A stretch of DNA of 18,342 nucleotides from an uncultured Oscillospiraceae bacterium (GCA_944385065.1 CALWVX010000015.1:1-18342); one strand, 5' to 3'; shown: positions 1-8,915, numbered from the stretch's first letter. Notes: generated by a model from the sequence alone, not told the origin. Numbers and translations are program-made.

Positions 1-1124
1 CCATCACCATCAAGGTGGGCGGCATCGGCCCCCTGACCGGCAGCACCGCCACCTATGGCGTGGCCACCGACTACGGCGCCCAGGTGGCCGTGGACGAGAT
101 CAACGCCCTGGACAGCAACATCAAGCTGGAGCTGCGCTTTGAGGACGACACCGGCATCAACGAGACCGCCGTGTCCGCCTACAACACCCTGAAGGACTGG
201 GACGTGGACGTGATCTACGGCACCACCACCACCGGCCCCTGCGTGGCCGTGGCCGCCGAGACCTTCGCCGACCGGTACTTCCAGCTGACCCCCTCCGCCT
301 CCTCCCCCGACGTCACCGACGGGAAGGACAACGTGTTCCAGATGTGCTTCACCGACCCCAACCAGGGCGTGACCGCCGCCAACTATGTGGCGGACAACAA
401 CCTGGCCACCAAGGTCGCCGTCATCTACAACAACGGCGACGCCTACTCCACCGGCATTGCCCAGGGCTTCATCGCCCAGGCCGCTGAGCGCGGACTGGAA
501 GTGGTGGCCGAGCAGACCTTCCCCGCCGACACCACCACCGACTTCAACGTGCAGCTGACCGCCTGCCGGGACGGCGGCGCCGAGCTGGTCTTCATGCCCA
601 TCTACTACGGCCCCGCCTCCCTGGTGCTCCAGCAGGCCAACGCCATGGGCTATGATCCCCAGTTCTTCGGCGGCGACGGCATGGACGGCATCCTGGCCAT
701 CGAGGGCTTCGACACCTCTCTGGCCGAGGGCCTGATGCTCATGACCCCCTTCAACGCCACTGCCGAGGACGAGCGCACCGTCACCTTCGTGGAGTCCTAC
801 AAGGCCCTATCCGGCAGCGAGGAGAACCCCAACCAGTTCGCCGCCGACGGCTATGACTGCATGTACGCCATCTACGAGGCCCTGCTGCAGATCGACAACC
901 TGGAGGAGATCGCCGCCATGGATCCCGCCGAGCGCCACACCGCCCTGTGCGACGCCCTGATCGTTCAGTTTGCCGGCGAGTACGACGACGCGGGCAACCA
1001 GACCGCCCCGGGCATCAGTGTGGACGGCCTGACCGGCTCCGGCATGACCTGGCAGGCCAACGGCGAGGTCTCCAAGGACCCCATGGTGGTGGTCGTGGAG
1101 AACGGCGCCTATGTGACCCAGTAA
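1..1124 (+). CDS. livK: Branched-chain amino-acid ABC transporter substrate-binding protein (5' end missing)
   Basis: This is the extracellular solute-binding lipoprotein of a LivJ/LivK-type (Peripla_BP_6) importer. It captures a leucine/isoleucine/valine-like or related amino acid and hands it to the LivHM permease. The reading frame is open from the first complete codon at position 3. The sequence there (ITIKVGGIGPLTGSTA) is the start of the mature first lobe, so the signal peptide and lipobox lie upstream of the window. A GTG at 15 is internal, not the start. Visible family features are the N-terminal strand with GPLTG, DYGAQVAVDEIN (first-lobe helix), QLTPSASSPDV in the ligand cleft, and KVAVIYNNGDAYSTG opening the second lobe. 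About 373 residues are present, nearly a full mature protein. The stop TAA is at 1122-1124. The livHMGF genes follow after a structured spacer. The exact substrate cannot be read from the sequence. Confidence 0.9.
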   Translation, partial: ITIKVGGIGPLTGSTATYGVATDYGAQVAVDEINALDSNIKLELRFEDDTGINETAVSAYNTLKDWDVDVIYGTTTTGPCVAVAAETFADRYFQLTPSASSPDVTDGKDNVFQMCFTDPNQGVTAANYVADNNLATKVAVIYNNGDAYSTGIAQGFIAQAAERGLEVVAEQTFPADTTTDFNVQLTACRDGGAELVFMPIYYGPASLVLQQANAMGYDPQFFGGDGMDGILAIEGFDTSLAEGLMLMTPFNATAEDERTVTFVESYKALSGSEENPNQFAADGYDCMYAIYEALLQIDNLEEIAAMDPAERHTALCDALIVQFAGEYDDAGNQTAPGISVDGLTGSGMTWQANGEVSKDPMVVVVENGAYVTQ

Positions 1125-1153
1125 CATCCCCCGCGTTTCGTTTCCTGCGGGCC

Positions 1154-1185
1154 AGGGGACTGCCGGCGTGGTCCGGCAGTCCCCT
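1154..1185 (+). terminator. Strong hairpin after the binding-protein gene (13-bp perfect stem, no U-tract)
   Basis: The arms AGGGGACTGCCGG (1154-1166) and CCGGCAGTCCCCT (1173-1185) are perfectly complementary around a 6-nt loop. It begins 30 nt after the stop codon. No T-run follows, so it is not a classic intrinsic terminator. It could be a pausing or attenuation site, or an mRNA 3'-end protector that lets the binding protein be made in excess over the permease. That role is inferred from known liv/mal-type operons. Confidence 0.6.
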
Positions 1186-1404
1186 CAGGCTGTCGAAAAA
1201 GTCCCGGGACTTTTCGGCAGCCTGAAACGTCCCTCTGCTTTTGCACCGCCTCGCGGCGCAAAAGTCCTCGCTGTACTCGCCAGAAGCCTTGTGCGGCAAG
1301 GCCTCCGGGGGATTCGATCCCATTCGGGGCGGGCTGCCGCCCCCTTGAGCTCCCCCGCCGCAGCCCAGCCGCGCTCTGCTCAATGGAGGCTTTTCGGCAG
1401 GCTG
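1186..1404. repeat. MITE/REP-like structured intergenic element
   Basis: The spacer between the binding-protein gene and livH has no supported gene but is dense in stem-loops. An imperfect 39-nt palindrome lies at 1186-1224 (CAGGCTGTCGAAAAAGTCCC against GGGACTTTTCGGCAGCCTG). A 12-bp stem with one mismatch lies at 1238-1264, a 6-bp stem at 1286-1302 and a 7-bp stem at 1326-1343. The sequence CTTTTCGGCAG occurs twice in direct orientation (1210-1220 and 1390-1400). The outer ends, CAGGCTGTCGAAAAAG at 1186 and the reverse complement of 1390-1404 (CAGCCTGCCGAAAAG), form terminal inverted repeats about 15 bp long with two mismatches and one indel. That is the architecture of a small non-autonomous repeat. 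Family membership needs a genome-wide search. Confidence 0.55.
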
Positions 1405-1470
1405 CGGAGTATTAGCGCATGATTTCACAGCGGTCCCCCGCTCCACGGGCGGACAAATGAGAGAAGAGAA

Positions 1471-1477
1471 AGAGGTG
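1471..1477 (+). promoter_or_regulatory. Ribosome binding site that fixes the livH start
   Basis: AGAGGTG lies 6 nt before the ATG at 1484. The alternative in-frame ATG at 1457 would add nine charged residues (MREEKEVRD) and has no Shine-Dalgarno sequence, so 1484 is preferred. Confidence 0.7.
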
Positions 1478-1483
1478 CGTGAC

Positions 1484-2374
1484 ATGACCTTGCTCGGTCA
1501 CCTGATCACCGGACTCAGCCTGGGCAGCATCTACGCCATCATTGCCCTGGGCTACACCATGGTGTACGGCATCGCCAAAATGCTGAACTTCGCCCACGGC
1601 GACGTAATTATGGTGGGTGCGTATATCTGCTTCTTCGCCGTCACCAGCTTCTCCCTGCCCCCTGTGGTGGGTGTCCTGCTGGCCATGGTGGTCTGTACCA
1701 TTCTGGGCGTCATCATCGAAGGGCTGGCCTACAAGCCCCTTCGCCAGGCGCCCTCTCTGGCGGTGCTGATCACCGCCATCGGCGTGAGCTATTTCCTGCA
1801 GAACACGGCGCAGATCCTCTGGGGCGCCGACTACAAATCCTTCCCCAACTTCCTGACCCTGGGCGGTCAGACCGGAATCTCCCTGTTCGACGGGCGGCTG
1901 AACATCACCTACGCCGCCATCGTCACCATTCTGGCCTGCGTGGTCATCATGCTGGCCCTGACCTTCTTCACCTCCAGAACCAAGATGGGCAAGGCCATGC
2001 GGGCTGTGTCCGAGGACAAGGGAGCCGCCCAGCTGATGGGCATCAACGTCAACTCCACCATCTCCATGACCTTCGCCATCGGCTCGGCCCTGGCCGCCGT
2101 GGCGGGTGTGCTCATGTGCTCCGCCTACCCCACCCTGTCCCCCACCACCGGCTCTCTGCCCGGCATCCGGGCGTTTACCGCCGCCGTGTTCGGGGGCATC
2201 GGCTCCATCCCCGGCGCTCTGCTGGGCGGCATTCTGCTGGGGCTGGTGGAGACGCTGACCAAGGCCTACATCACCACAAGCCTGTACGACGCGGTGGTGT
2301 TTGCCCTGCTGATCGTGGTGCTGCTGGTCAAGCCCTCCGGGCTGCTGGGCCGGTATGTACCCGAGAAAGTGTGA
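1484..2374 (+). CDS. livH: Branched-chain amino-acid ABC transporter permease LivH
   Basis: One of two integral-membrane subunits forming the translocation path of the LivHMGF importer. The 296-residue protein is almost entirely hydrophobic, with about eight membrane segments, and matches the family's usual ~290-300 residues. The family signature AKMLNFAHGDVIMVGAY is at residues 31-47. The loop SRTKMGKAMRAVSEDKGAAQ and the following LMGINVNSTISMTFAIGSA correspond to the cytoplasmic coupling region that contacts the ATPases. The C-terminal PGIRAFTAAVFGGIGSIPGA repeat is also typical. The start at 1484 is chosen by its ribosome site. The stop is TGA at 2372-2374, and livM begins 11 nt later, so the two are probably co-translated. 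No promoter was recognised in the structured spacer upstream, so expression probably reads through from the binding-protein gene. Confidence 0.93.
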   Translation: MTLLGHLITGLSLGSIYAIIALGYTMVYGIAKMLNFAHGDVIMVGAYICFFAVTSFSLPPVVGVLLAMVVCTILGVIIEGLAYKPLRQAPSLAVLITAIGVSYFLQNTAQILWGADYKSFPNFLTLGGQTGISLFDGRLNITYAAIVTILACVVIMLALTFFTSRTKMGKAMRAVSEDKGAAQLMGINVNSTISMTFAIGSALAAVAGVLMCSAYPTLSPTTGSLPGIRAFTAAVFGGIGSIPGALLGGILLGLVETLTKAYITTSLYDAVVFALLIVVLLVKPSGLLGRYVPEKV

Positions 2375-2385
2375 GGTGGCGGAAC

Positions 2386-3462
2386 ATGAGTTTGAAACAA
2401 TCCGGCCGTCGTCTGAGCAAGCAGTCGCTCAACGGCTTTATTAATTACGGCATCGTCATCGTCGCCTATCTGGTGGTCCAGCTGATGATCTCCCAGGGGC
2501 TCATGTCCAACTCCCTGCAGTCCCTGCTGGTCCCGGTGTGCTGCTATGTGGTCATGGCGGTGTCTCTGAACCTGGTGGTGGGCGTGTCCGGCGAGCTGAG
2601 CCTGGGCCACGCGGGCTTTATGAGCCTGGGGGCCTTCTCCGGCATCATCGTCTCGGTCACCCTGCAGTCCGTCATTGATCTGGCCCCCCTGCGCCTGTTC
2701 ATCTCCATGGTGGTGGGCGCGCTGGTGGGCGGCATCGGCGGCGTCATTGTGGGCGTGCCCGTGCTGCGTCTGCGGGGGGACTATCTGGCCATCGTCACCC
2801 TGGCCTTCGGCGAGATCATCAAGAACGTCATTATGGTCCTCTATGTGGGCGTGGATGAAAACGGCCTCCACTTCGCCACCAGCGAGGCGGGTCTGAACCT
2901 CACCGAGGCGGGCACCGCCATCGTCAAGGGCCCCATGGGGGCGGTGGGCGTCGTCAAGGTATCCACCTTTACCGCCGGCATTCTGCTGGTCCTGTTCACC
3001 CTGCTGATCGTGCAGAACATGGTCCACAGCCGCTCCGGGCGGGCCATCCTGGCCCTGCGGGACAACCGCATCGCCGCCGAGAGCGTTGGCATCAGCGTCA
3101 CCAAGTACAAGCTGATGGCCTTTGTCACCTCCGCCGCTCTGGCGGGGGCCGCCGGCGCCCTGTTCGGCCTGAACTACTCCTCCACCCTGGCCTCCCGCTT
3201 CGACTTCAACACCTCGATTCTGATTCTGGTGTTCGTGGTGCTGGGCGGTCTGGGCAATATCCGCGGCTCCATCATCGCCGCCGCCTTGCTGTACATCCTG
3301 CCTGAGATGCTGCGCAACTTCGACGTGTCCAAGTACCGGATGCTGATCTACGCCATCATCCTGATCCTGGTGATGCTGGCCACCAACAATCCCACCATCC
3401 GCAATTTCTTCCTCCAGCTGCGTCAGCAGGCTCAGGAGCGGAAAGGAGGTCAGGCCCAATGA
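2386..3462 (+). CDS. livM: Branched-chain amino-acid ABC transporter permease LivM
   Basis: The second permease subunit, partner of LivH. The ATG at 2386 is preceded by GAGGTGG and gives 358 residues. A longer open frame reaches back to 2116 but overlaps livH and encodes arginine/histidine-rich nonsense, so it is rejected. Family signatures are NLVVGVSGELSLGHAGFMSL near residues 63-82, LRGDYLAIVTLAFGEIIKN (the LivM hallmark), the cytoplasmic coupling segment SGRAILALRDNRIAAESVGI, and the C-terminal VLGGLGNIRGSIIAAALLY. A short basic tail (QQAQERKGGQAQ) ends the protein. Its stop codon overlaps the livG start in an ATGA tetranucleotide (3459-3462), indicating translational coupling of permease and ATPase synthesis. 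Confidence 0.93.
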   Translation: MSLKQSGRRLSKQSLNGFINYGIVIVAYLVVQLMISQGLMSNSLQSLLVPVCCYVVMAVSLNLVVGVSGELSLGHAGFMSLGAFSGIIVSVTLQSVIDLAPLRLFISMVVGALVGGIGGVIVGVPVLRLRGDYLAIVTLAFGEIIKNVIMVLYVGVDENGLHFATSEAGLNLTEAGTAIVKGPMGAVGVVKVSTFTAGILLVLFTLLIVQNMVHSRSGRAILALRDNRIAAESVGISVTKYKLMAFVTSAALAGAAGALFGLNYSSTLASRFDFNTSILILVFVVLGGLGNIRGSIIAAALLYILPEMLRNFDVSKYRMLIYAIILILVMLATNNPTIRNFFLQLRQQAQERKGGQAQ

Positions 3463-4313
3463 GCACCCAACCGCGCAGAGAGCCCACCCGGCTGGTCCCG
3501 GTTCCCAATCCCAACAAGATCCCCGAGCGGGACGTGGATAAGAGCCCCATTCTGGAGTGCCGCCACCTGGGCATCGACTTTGGCGGCCTGACCGCCGTGA
3601 AGGACTTCAACATGGCTATCGGCCGCACCGAGATCGCCGGCCTCATCGGCCCCAACGGAGCGGGCAAGACCACCGTGTTCAACCTGCTCACCAAGGTCTA
3701 TCAGCCCACCCGGGGCACCATCCTGCTGGACGGCATGGACACCAACAGCATGAATACCGTCCAGGTGAACAAGGCCGGCATCGCCCGCACCTTCCAGAAC
3801 ATCCGCCTGTTCGACAACCTGACGGTGGAGGACAACGTGAAGCTGGGCCTGCACAACCACATCTCCTACGGCATGTGGAGCGGCATCTTCCGCCTGCCCT
3901 CCTACTGGAGGGAGGAAAAGGTGGCCCATGACCGGGCCATGGAGCTGCTGTCCATCTTCGACATGGGCTATCTGGCCAAGTTCAAGGCGGGCTCCCTGCC
4001 TTACGGCGCCCAGCGCAAGCTGGAAATCGTCCGGGCGCTGGCCACCAACCCCAGCCTGCTGCTGCTGGACGAGCCGGCGGCGGGCATGAACCCCTCGGAG
4101 ACCGCCGAGCTGATGGACAACATCGTCAAGATCCGGGATATGTTCGGCATCGCCATCCTGCTCATCGAACACGACATGAATCTGGTCATGGGCATCTGCG
4201 AGGGCATCGCCGTACTCAACTTCGGCCAGATCATCGCCAAGGGCACGCCGGACGAGATCAAGAACGACCCGGCGGTCATCGAGGCCTATCTGGGCAAGAA
4301 AAAGGAGGGCTGA
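3459..4313 (+). CDS. livG: Branched-chain amino-acid ABC transporter ATP-binding protein LivG
   Basis: First cytoplasmic ATPase subunit of the importer; 284 residues. In order: Walker A GPNGAGKTT at 64-72, Q-loop glutamine in TFQNIRLFDN near 113, LivG-type ABC signature LPYGAQRKLEIVRAL at 180-194, Walker B LLLLDEPAAGMNP at 200-212 and H-loop EHD with His238. The C-terminal EAYLGKK is the usual LivG/LivF ending. A hydrophilic ~28-residue N-terminal extension before the nucleotide-binding fold is longer than in E. coli LivG, but the ATG at 3459 is well supported by AAAGGAGGT at 3442-3450 and overlaps the livM stop. All catalytic motifs are intact. Confidence 0.95.
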   Translation: MSTQPRREPTRLVPVPNPNKIPERDVDKSPILECRHLGIDFGGLTAVKDFNMAIGRTEIAGLIGPNGAGKTTVFNLLTKVYQPTRGTILLDGMDTNSMNTVQVNKAGIARTFQNIRLFDNLTVEDNVKLGLHNHISYGMWSGIFRLPSYWREEKVAHDRAMELLSIFDMGYLAKFKAGSLPYGAQRKLEIVRALATNPSLLLLDEPAAGMNPSETAELMDNIVKIRDMFGIAILLIEHDMNLVMGICEGIAVLNFGQIIAKGTPDEIKNDPAVIEAYLGKKKEG

Positions 4314-4315
4314 CC

Positions 4316-5026
4316 ATGGACGCGCTGCTGAATGTGGAGGGCATCAACGTCTACTATGGGGCCATCCACGCCATCAAGGACATCTCGTTTTACGTCAAGG
4401 AGGGCGAGGTCGTCACCCTGATCGGGGCCAACGGCGCCGGCAAGACCACCACGCTCCAGACCGTCTCCGGTCTGCTGCGCTCCAAAACCGGGAGCATCAC
4501 CTTTGAGGGCCATAATATCAGCTCGGTCCGGGCGGACAAGCTGGTGGCCCACGGCCTGGCTCAGGTGCCCGAGGGGCGCCGGGTCTTCCTGCAGATGTCG
4601 GTGGAGGAAAATCTGGAGATGGGGGCTTTCACCCAGCCCCCATCCGGCGTGGGGCAGGACCTGGAAATGGTCTATGACCTCTTTCCCCGGCTGAAGGAGC
4701 GGCGGCGGCAGGTCGCCGGCACCCTGTCCGGCGGCGAGCAGCAGATGCTGGCCATGGGCCGGGCCCTCATGTCCCACCCCAAGCTGCTGATGCTGGACGA
4801 GCCCTCCATGGGTCTGGCCCCCATTCTGGTGGAGCAGATCTTTGAGATCATCCAGAACCTGAACCGCAGCGGCTCCACCATTCTGCTGGTGGAGCAGAAC
4901 GCCCAGATGGCCCTGTCCGTGGCCCACCGGGGCTATGTGCTGGAGACGGGCAAAATCGTCGCCACCGGCACCGGAGCCGAGCTGATCGAAAGCCCGGAAA
5001 TCAAGAAGGCCTATCTGGGCGGCTGA
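4316..5026 (+). CDS. livF: Branched-chain amino-acid ABC transporter ATP-binding protein LivF
   Basis: Second ATPase subunit of the importer, expected to pair with LivG. The 236 residues match the family length. Walker A GANGAGKTT is at 37-45, AQVPEGRRVF (LivF Q-loop region) at 82-91, ABC signature LSGGEQQ at 137-143 and Walker B LLMLDEP at 157-163. The H-loop position reads VEQN, with Gln in place of His, which is normal for LivF. The C-terminal KKAYLGG is canonical. The start at 4316 is two nt after the livG stop and follows AAAGGAGGG at 4301-4309. The stop TGA is at 5024-5026, 36 nt before an intrinsic terminator, so livF is the last gene of the operon. Confidence 0.95.
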   Translation: MDALLNVEGINVYYGAIHAIKDISFYVKEGEVVTLIGANGAGKTTTLQTVSGLLRSKTGSITFEGHNISSVRADKLVAHGLAQVPEGRRVFLQMSVEENLEMGAFTQPPSGVGQDLEMVYDLFPRLKERRRQVAGTLSGGEQQMLAMGRALMSHPKLLMLDEPSMGLAPILVEQIFEIIQNLNRSGSTILLVEQNAQMALSVAHRGYVLETGKIVATGTGAELIESPEIKKAYLGG

Positions 5027-5062
5027 CGTCTCCCTTTCCTGAACCCCGGCAAATTGTTTCGC

Positions 5063-5107
5063 ACAGGCGCGAAGGGATTGAACTGGAGTCCTTTCGCGCC
5101 TGTTTTT
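5063..5107 (+). terminator. Rho-independent terminator of the liv operon
   Basis: The arms ACAGGCGCGAAGGGA (5063-5077) and TCCTTTCGCGCCTGT (5089-5103) form a 15-bp stem with one G-U pair and an 11-nt loop. A TTTTT tract at 5103-5107 follows, and TTTT recurs at 5112. This is a textbook intrinsic terminator. It separates the liv operon from the ATP synthase operon. Confidence 0.92.
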
Positions 5108-5254
5108 GCGCTTTTATCCCCCGCTTCGGAAACTTTAACTAAATCTTAGCATCTCCGCCATCTCTCCTTTTCCCGCCCTCCGCAAGGTCCATTTTTCTAA
5201 TTTAACGGCGAATTATTCGAATTTTTTCATTGTTTTTCCGTAAAATCTTCCCGC
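5108..5254 (+). promoter_or_regulatory. AT-rich upstream region of the ATP synthase promoter (UP-element-like)
   Basis: This gene-free stretch between the liv terminator and the -35 box becomes strikingly A/T-rich, especially 5191-5246, which carries repeated T- and A-tracts in an otherwise GC-rich window. A/T tracts directly upstream of a -35 box are what the RNA polymerase alpha-subunit C-terminal domain binds in UP elements. No ORF or stable hairpin is evident here. Confidence 0.45.
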
Positions 5255-5283
5255 TTGACTTTCCAAATGCCGGATTCTATAAT
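5255..5283 (+). promoter_or_regulatory. Sigma-A promoter of the ATP synthase operon
   Basis: TTGACT (5255-5260) and a perfect TATAAT (5278-5283) are separated by exactly 17 nt. Only one of twelve hexamer bases departs from consensus. Transcription should start near 5290, giving a leader of about 60 nt before atpB. Confidence 0.88.
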
Positions 5284-5308
5284 GCTGGTTTGATAGAGAA
5301 GCGTTTCC

Positions 5309-5325
5309 GCGCCCTCTGTGGGCGC
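5309..5325 (+). other. Small hairpin in the atp mRNA leader
   Basis: GCGCCC (5309-5314) and GGGCGC (5320-5325) pair perfectly around a 5-nt loop. It lies in the predicted 5' leader, 14 nt upstream of the atpB ribosome site GGGAGGA (5340-5346). It might stabilise the mRNA or tune initiation; no known regulator motif is recognised. Confidence 0.4.
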
Positions 5326-5353
5326 AGGCGCTCTGCTCCGGGAGGAACTGCCT

Positions 5354-6223
5354 ATGGACAAATCAAAACGCAACCGCTTTCTGGTCGGGTGGATCTGCAT
5401 CACCGCCCTGCTGCTGGCCGGCAGCCTTCTCTTGTCCTCCTCCGCCGGCCATGACGAGACCATTCAGACCGCCATGCAGGACGCGGTGCTCCACGAGGAG
5501 AATCAGGTTTCCCTGTTCGGCCTTCTGCCGGTCAATCCGGGGCTGATCTCCGGCTTTGTGGTCACCGGCGTGCTTCTGGCGGCGGCCGCCCTGATCCGGC
5601 TGTTCGTCATCCCCAAATTCCAGTATGTGCCCGGCAAACTCCAGATTCTGCTGGAGCAGTGGGTCGGCCTGTTCGACAACATGGCCCGATCCAGCAGCCC
5701 CTGGCGCTGCGGCTTTTTGGGCCCCTATCTCTTCGCCGCGGGGACCTACATCTTCTGCGGCACGATATTCGAGCTCTTCGGCCTTCAGGCGATCACCACC
5801 GCCGGACGGTCCATCACCCTTCCCGCCCCCCTGTCCGACGTCAACGGGGCCATCATGCTGGGGGTGCTGTCCTATCTGGTCATCCTGTCCGGCGCCATTG
5901 CCGGGAACGGGCTGCGGGGCATCCCCAGCGCGCTGACCGAGATCTCCCTGCTGCTCTCCATGAGCTTCCGTCTGTTCGGCGCTCTGCTCAGCGGACTGCT
6001 GGTCACCGAGCTGGTCTATTACTACATCACGCTGAGCTTCGTGCTCCCCGTGGTGGTGGGCGTGCTGTTCACCCTGCTGCACGCGGTGATCCAGGCCTAT
6101 GTGCTGACCATGCTGACCTCGCTGTTCTACGGAGAGATGTCCGAACCCAAAAAGCGATCCGGACGTCAGAAGCACCGCTCCCCCGCCCGGCGCCCGAAAA
6201 CCCGGCTTGTCAAAAGCGTTTAG
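5354..6223 (+). CDS. atpB: F1Fo ATP synthase subunit a (AtpB)
   Basis: The stator membrane subunit that forms the two ion half-channels against the c-ring. The ATG at 5354 has GGGAGGA at 5340-5346 and gives 289 residues; a GTG at 5318 lies in the leader and is rejected. The essential arginine is Arg206 in SFRLFGALLSG (E. coli Arg210), and the conserved helix-5 glutamine is Gln248 in HAVIQAYVLTMLT. LSDVNGAIMLGVLSY matches the helix-3 region. Differences from the usual pattern: the Asn after RLFG is Ala, and the family's GE is GL (residues 214-215). There is an additional hydrophobic segment near residues 11-30 ahead of the canonical first helix (about 60-86). The strongly basic C-terminal tail (about residues 266-289) is also uncommon. 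First gene of the operon; no atpI precedes it. Confidence 0.92.
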   Translation: MDKSKRNRFLVGWICITALLLAGSLLLSSSAGHDETIQTAMQDAVLHEENQVSLFGLLPVNPGLISGFVVTGVLLAAAALIRLFVIPKFQYVPGKLQILLEQWVGLFDNMARSSSPWRCGFLGPYLFAAGTYIFCGTIFELFGLQAITTAGRSITLPAPLSDVNGAIMLGVLSYLVILSGAIAGNGLRGIPSALTEISLLLSMSFRLFGALLSGLLVTELVYYYITLSFVLPVVVGVLFTLLHAVIQAYVLTMLTSLFYGEMSEPKKRSGRQKHRSPARRPKTRLVKSV

Positions 6224-6268
6224 TATATGGAATCCCATCAAAATTTGTTTCGTATGGAGGTCATTGTT

Positions 6269-6634
6269 ATGAACACCGTGAAAAAGTTCTCTCTGGTCCT
6301 GTTTGCCGCCCTTCTGATTGCCGCCTTGTCCCTCCCCGCCTACGCCGCTTCCACCGATGATGCCGCCGCGCCGGAGACCGCCGCCGCTGCGACCCAGGAT
6401 GAGGACAGCGTCTCCTCCTCCAAGGCCATCGCCATGTGCGTCACCATTGCCGTGGCCGCCGGCGCCGGCGCCATCGCCATGGGTCTGGTGGGCAGCAAGG
6501 CCGTGGAGGGAATTTCCCGTCAGCCCGAGGTGGCGGACAAGCTGCGCACGACCCTGATGCTCAGTCTGGTGTTTATCGAAACCGCCATTATCTACGGCCT
6601 GCTGGTTGTGATTCTGATTCTGTTTGTCCTGTAA
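6269..6634 (+). CDS. atpE: F1Fo ATP synthase subunit c with signal peptide and acidic extension (AtpE)
   Basis: The proteolipid that forms the rotating membrane ring. The ATG at 6269 follows TGGAGGT at 6255-6261; two upstream in-frame starts (6227 and 6254) lack a ribosome site. The product is 121 residues, about 40 more than usual. Residues 1-26 look like a Sec signal peptide (KK, then LVLFAALLIAALSL, then AYA before A27). Residues 27-51 are an Ala/Ser/Asp/Glu-rich linker with six acidic and no basic residues. The classic hairpin follows: glycine-rich helix 1 (AVAAGAGAIAMGLVGSKAVE), polar loop with Arg84-Gln85-Pro86, and helix 2 with the ion-carrying Glu104 in VFIETAIIYGLL. Compared with Na+-type c subunits the helix-1 Gln is Met71, while Glu-Thr and Tyr109 remain. 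Proton coupling is more likely but not proven. Confidence 0.93.
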   Translation: MNTVKKFSLVLFAALLIAALSLPAYAASTDDAAAPETAAAATQDEDSVSSSKAIAMCVTIAVAAGAGAIAMGLVGSKAVEGISRQPEVADKLRTTLMLSLVFIETAIIYGLLVVILILFVL

Positions 6635-6652
6635 CCGAAAGCAGGTGCAGTG

Positions 6653-7139
6653 ATGAACATCCCACTGAATATTGACTGGCAGCAGATTCTGCTCCACCTG
6701 TTCAATTTCTCGATTCTGGCAGGCGGCCTGTATCTTCTGCTCTACCGCCCCGTCAAGGACTTCATGAGAAAACGGGAGGAATACTACCAGTCCATGGATG
6801 AGCAGGCCAGACAGGACCGGGCCAGCGCCCAGGCGCTCCAGCAGGAGTACCAGGCCAGGCTGGCCGGTGTCGGCGCCGAGATCGCCCAGCGCCGGGCGGA
6901 CGCCCAGAAGGAGCTGGACCAGTACCGGGCCCAGCAGATGGACGCCGCCCAGCAGGAGGCGGGAGAGATCGTGCCCCAGGCACGGGCCAATGCCCGGCGG
7001 GAGCGGGAGAAGCTGCTCTCCTCGGCCTCCCAGGAGCTGGCCGACCTGGCGGTGACCGCCACGGAGAAGGTCGTCCTGACCTCCCAGGGAGATCCCTACG
7101 AGGCTTTCTTGAATCTGGCAGAAAAGGGGGTATCCTCCC

Positions 7140-7156
<17 letters not shown>
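6653..7156 (+). CDS. atpF: F1Fo ATP synthase subunit b (AtpF)
   Basis: The peripheral-stalk subunit: one N-terminal membrane helix (residues ~8-31, LNIDWQQILLHLFNFSILAG is typical) followed by the conserved YRPVKDFMRKREE junction. A long charged, heptad-like helix from about 35 to 150 would dimerise and run up the side of F1. The 167 residues match normal b length. The ATG at 6653 is used after a modest AGGTG (6643-6647); a GTG directly before it (6650) is equally in frame. The C-terminal end is the part that normally binds the delta C-terminal domain. The stop codon lies 17 nt inside the next gene, which encodes that delta domain fused to alpha, so b and its docking partner are translationally overlapped. 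Confidence 0.92.

Positions 7157-8915
<1,759 letters not shown>

Noticed and set aside
1303..1325. A T-arm-like sequence (GGGGGATTCGATCCC) suggesting a tRNA
   Set aside because: No matching acceptor, D or anticodon stems could be found around it on either strand.
1015..1485. Small open frames on both strands within the livK-livH spacer (for example 1168-1422 + and 1015-1485 -)
   Set aside because: They overlap stem-loops and inverted repeats, lack ribosome sites and show no domain; they are better explained as a repeat element.
2266..3459. A 397-codon minus-strand frame opposite livM
   Set aside because: It is a shadow of livM with His/Asp/Gln-rich content and no recognisable domain.
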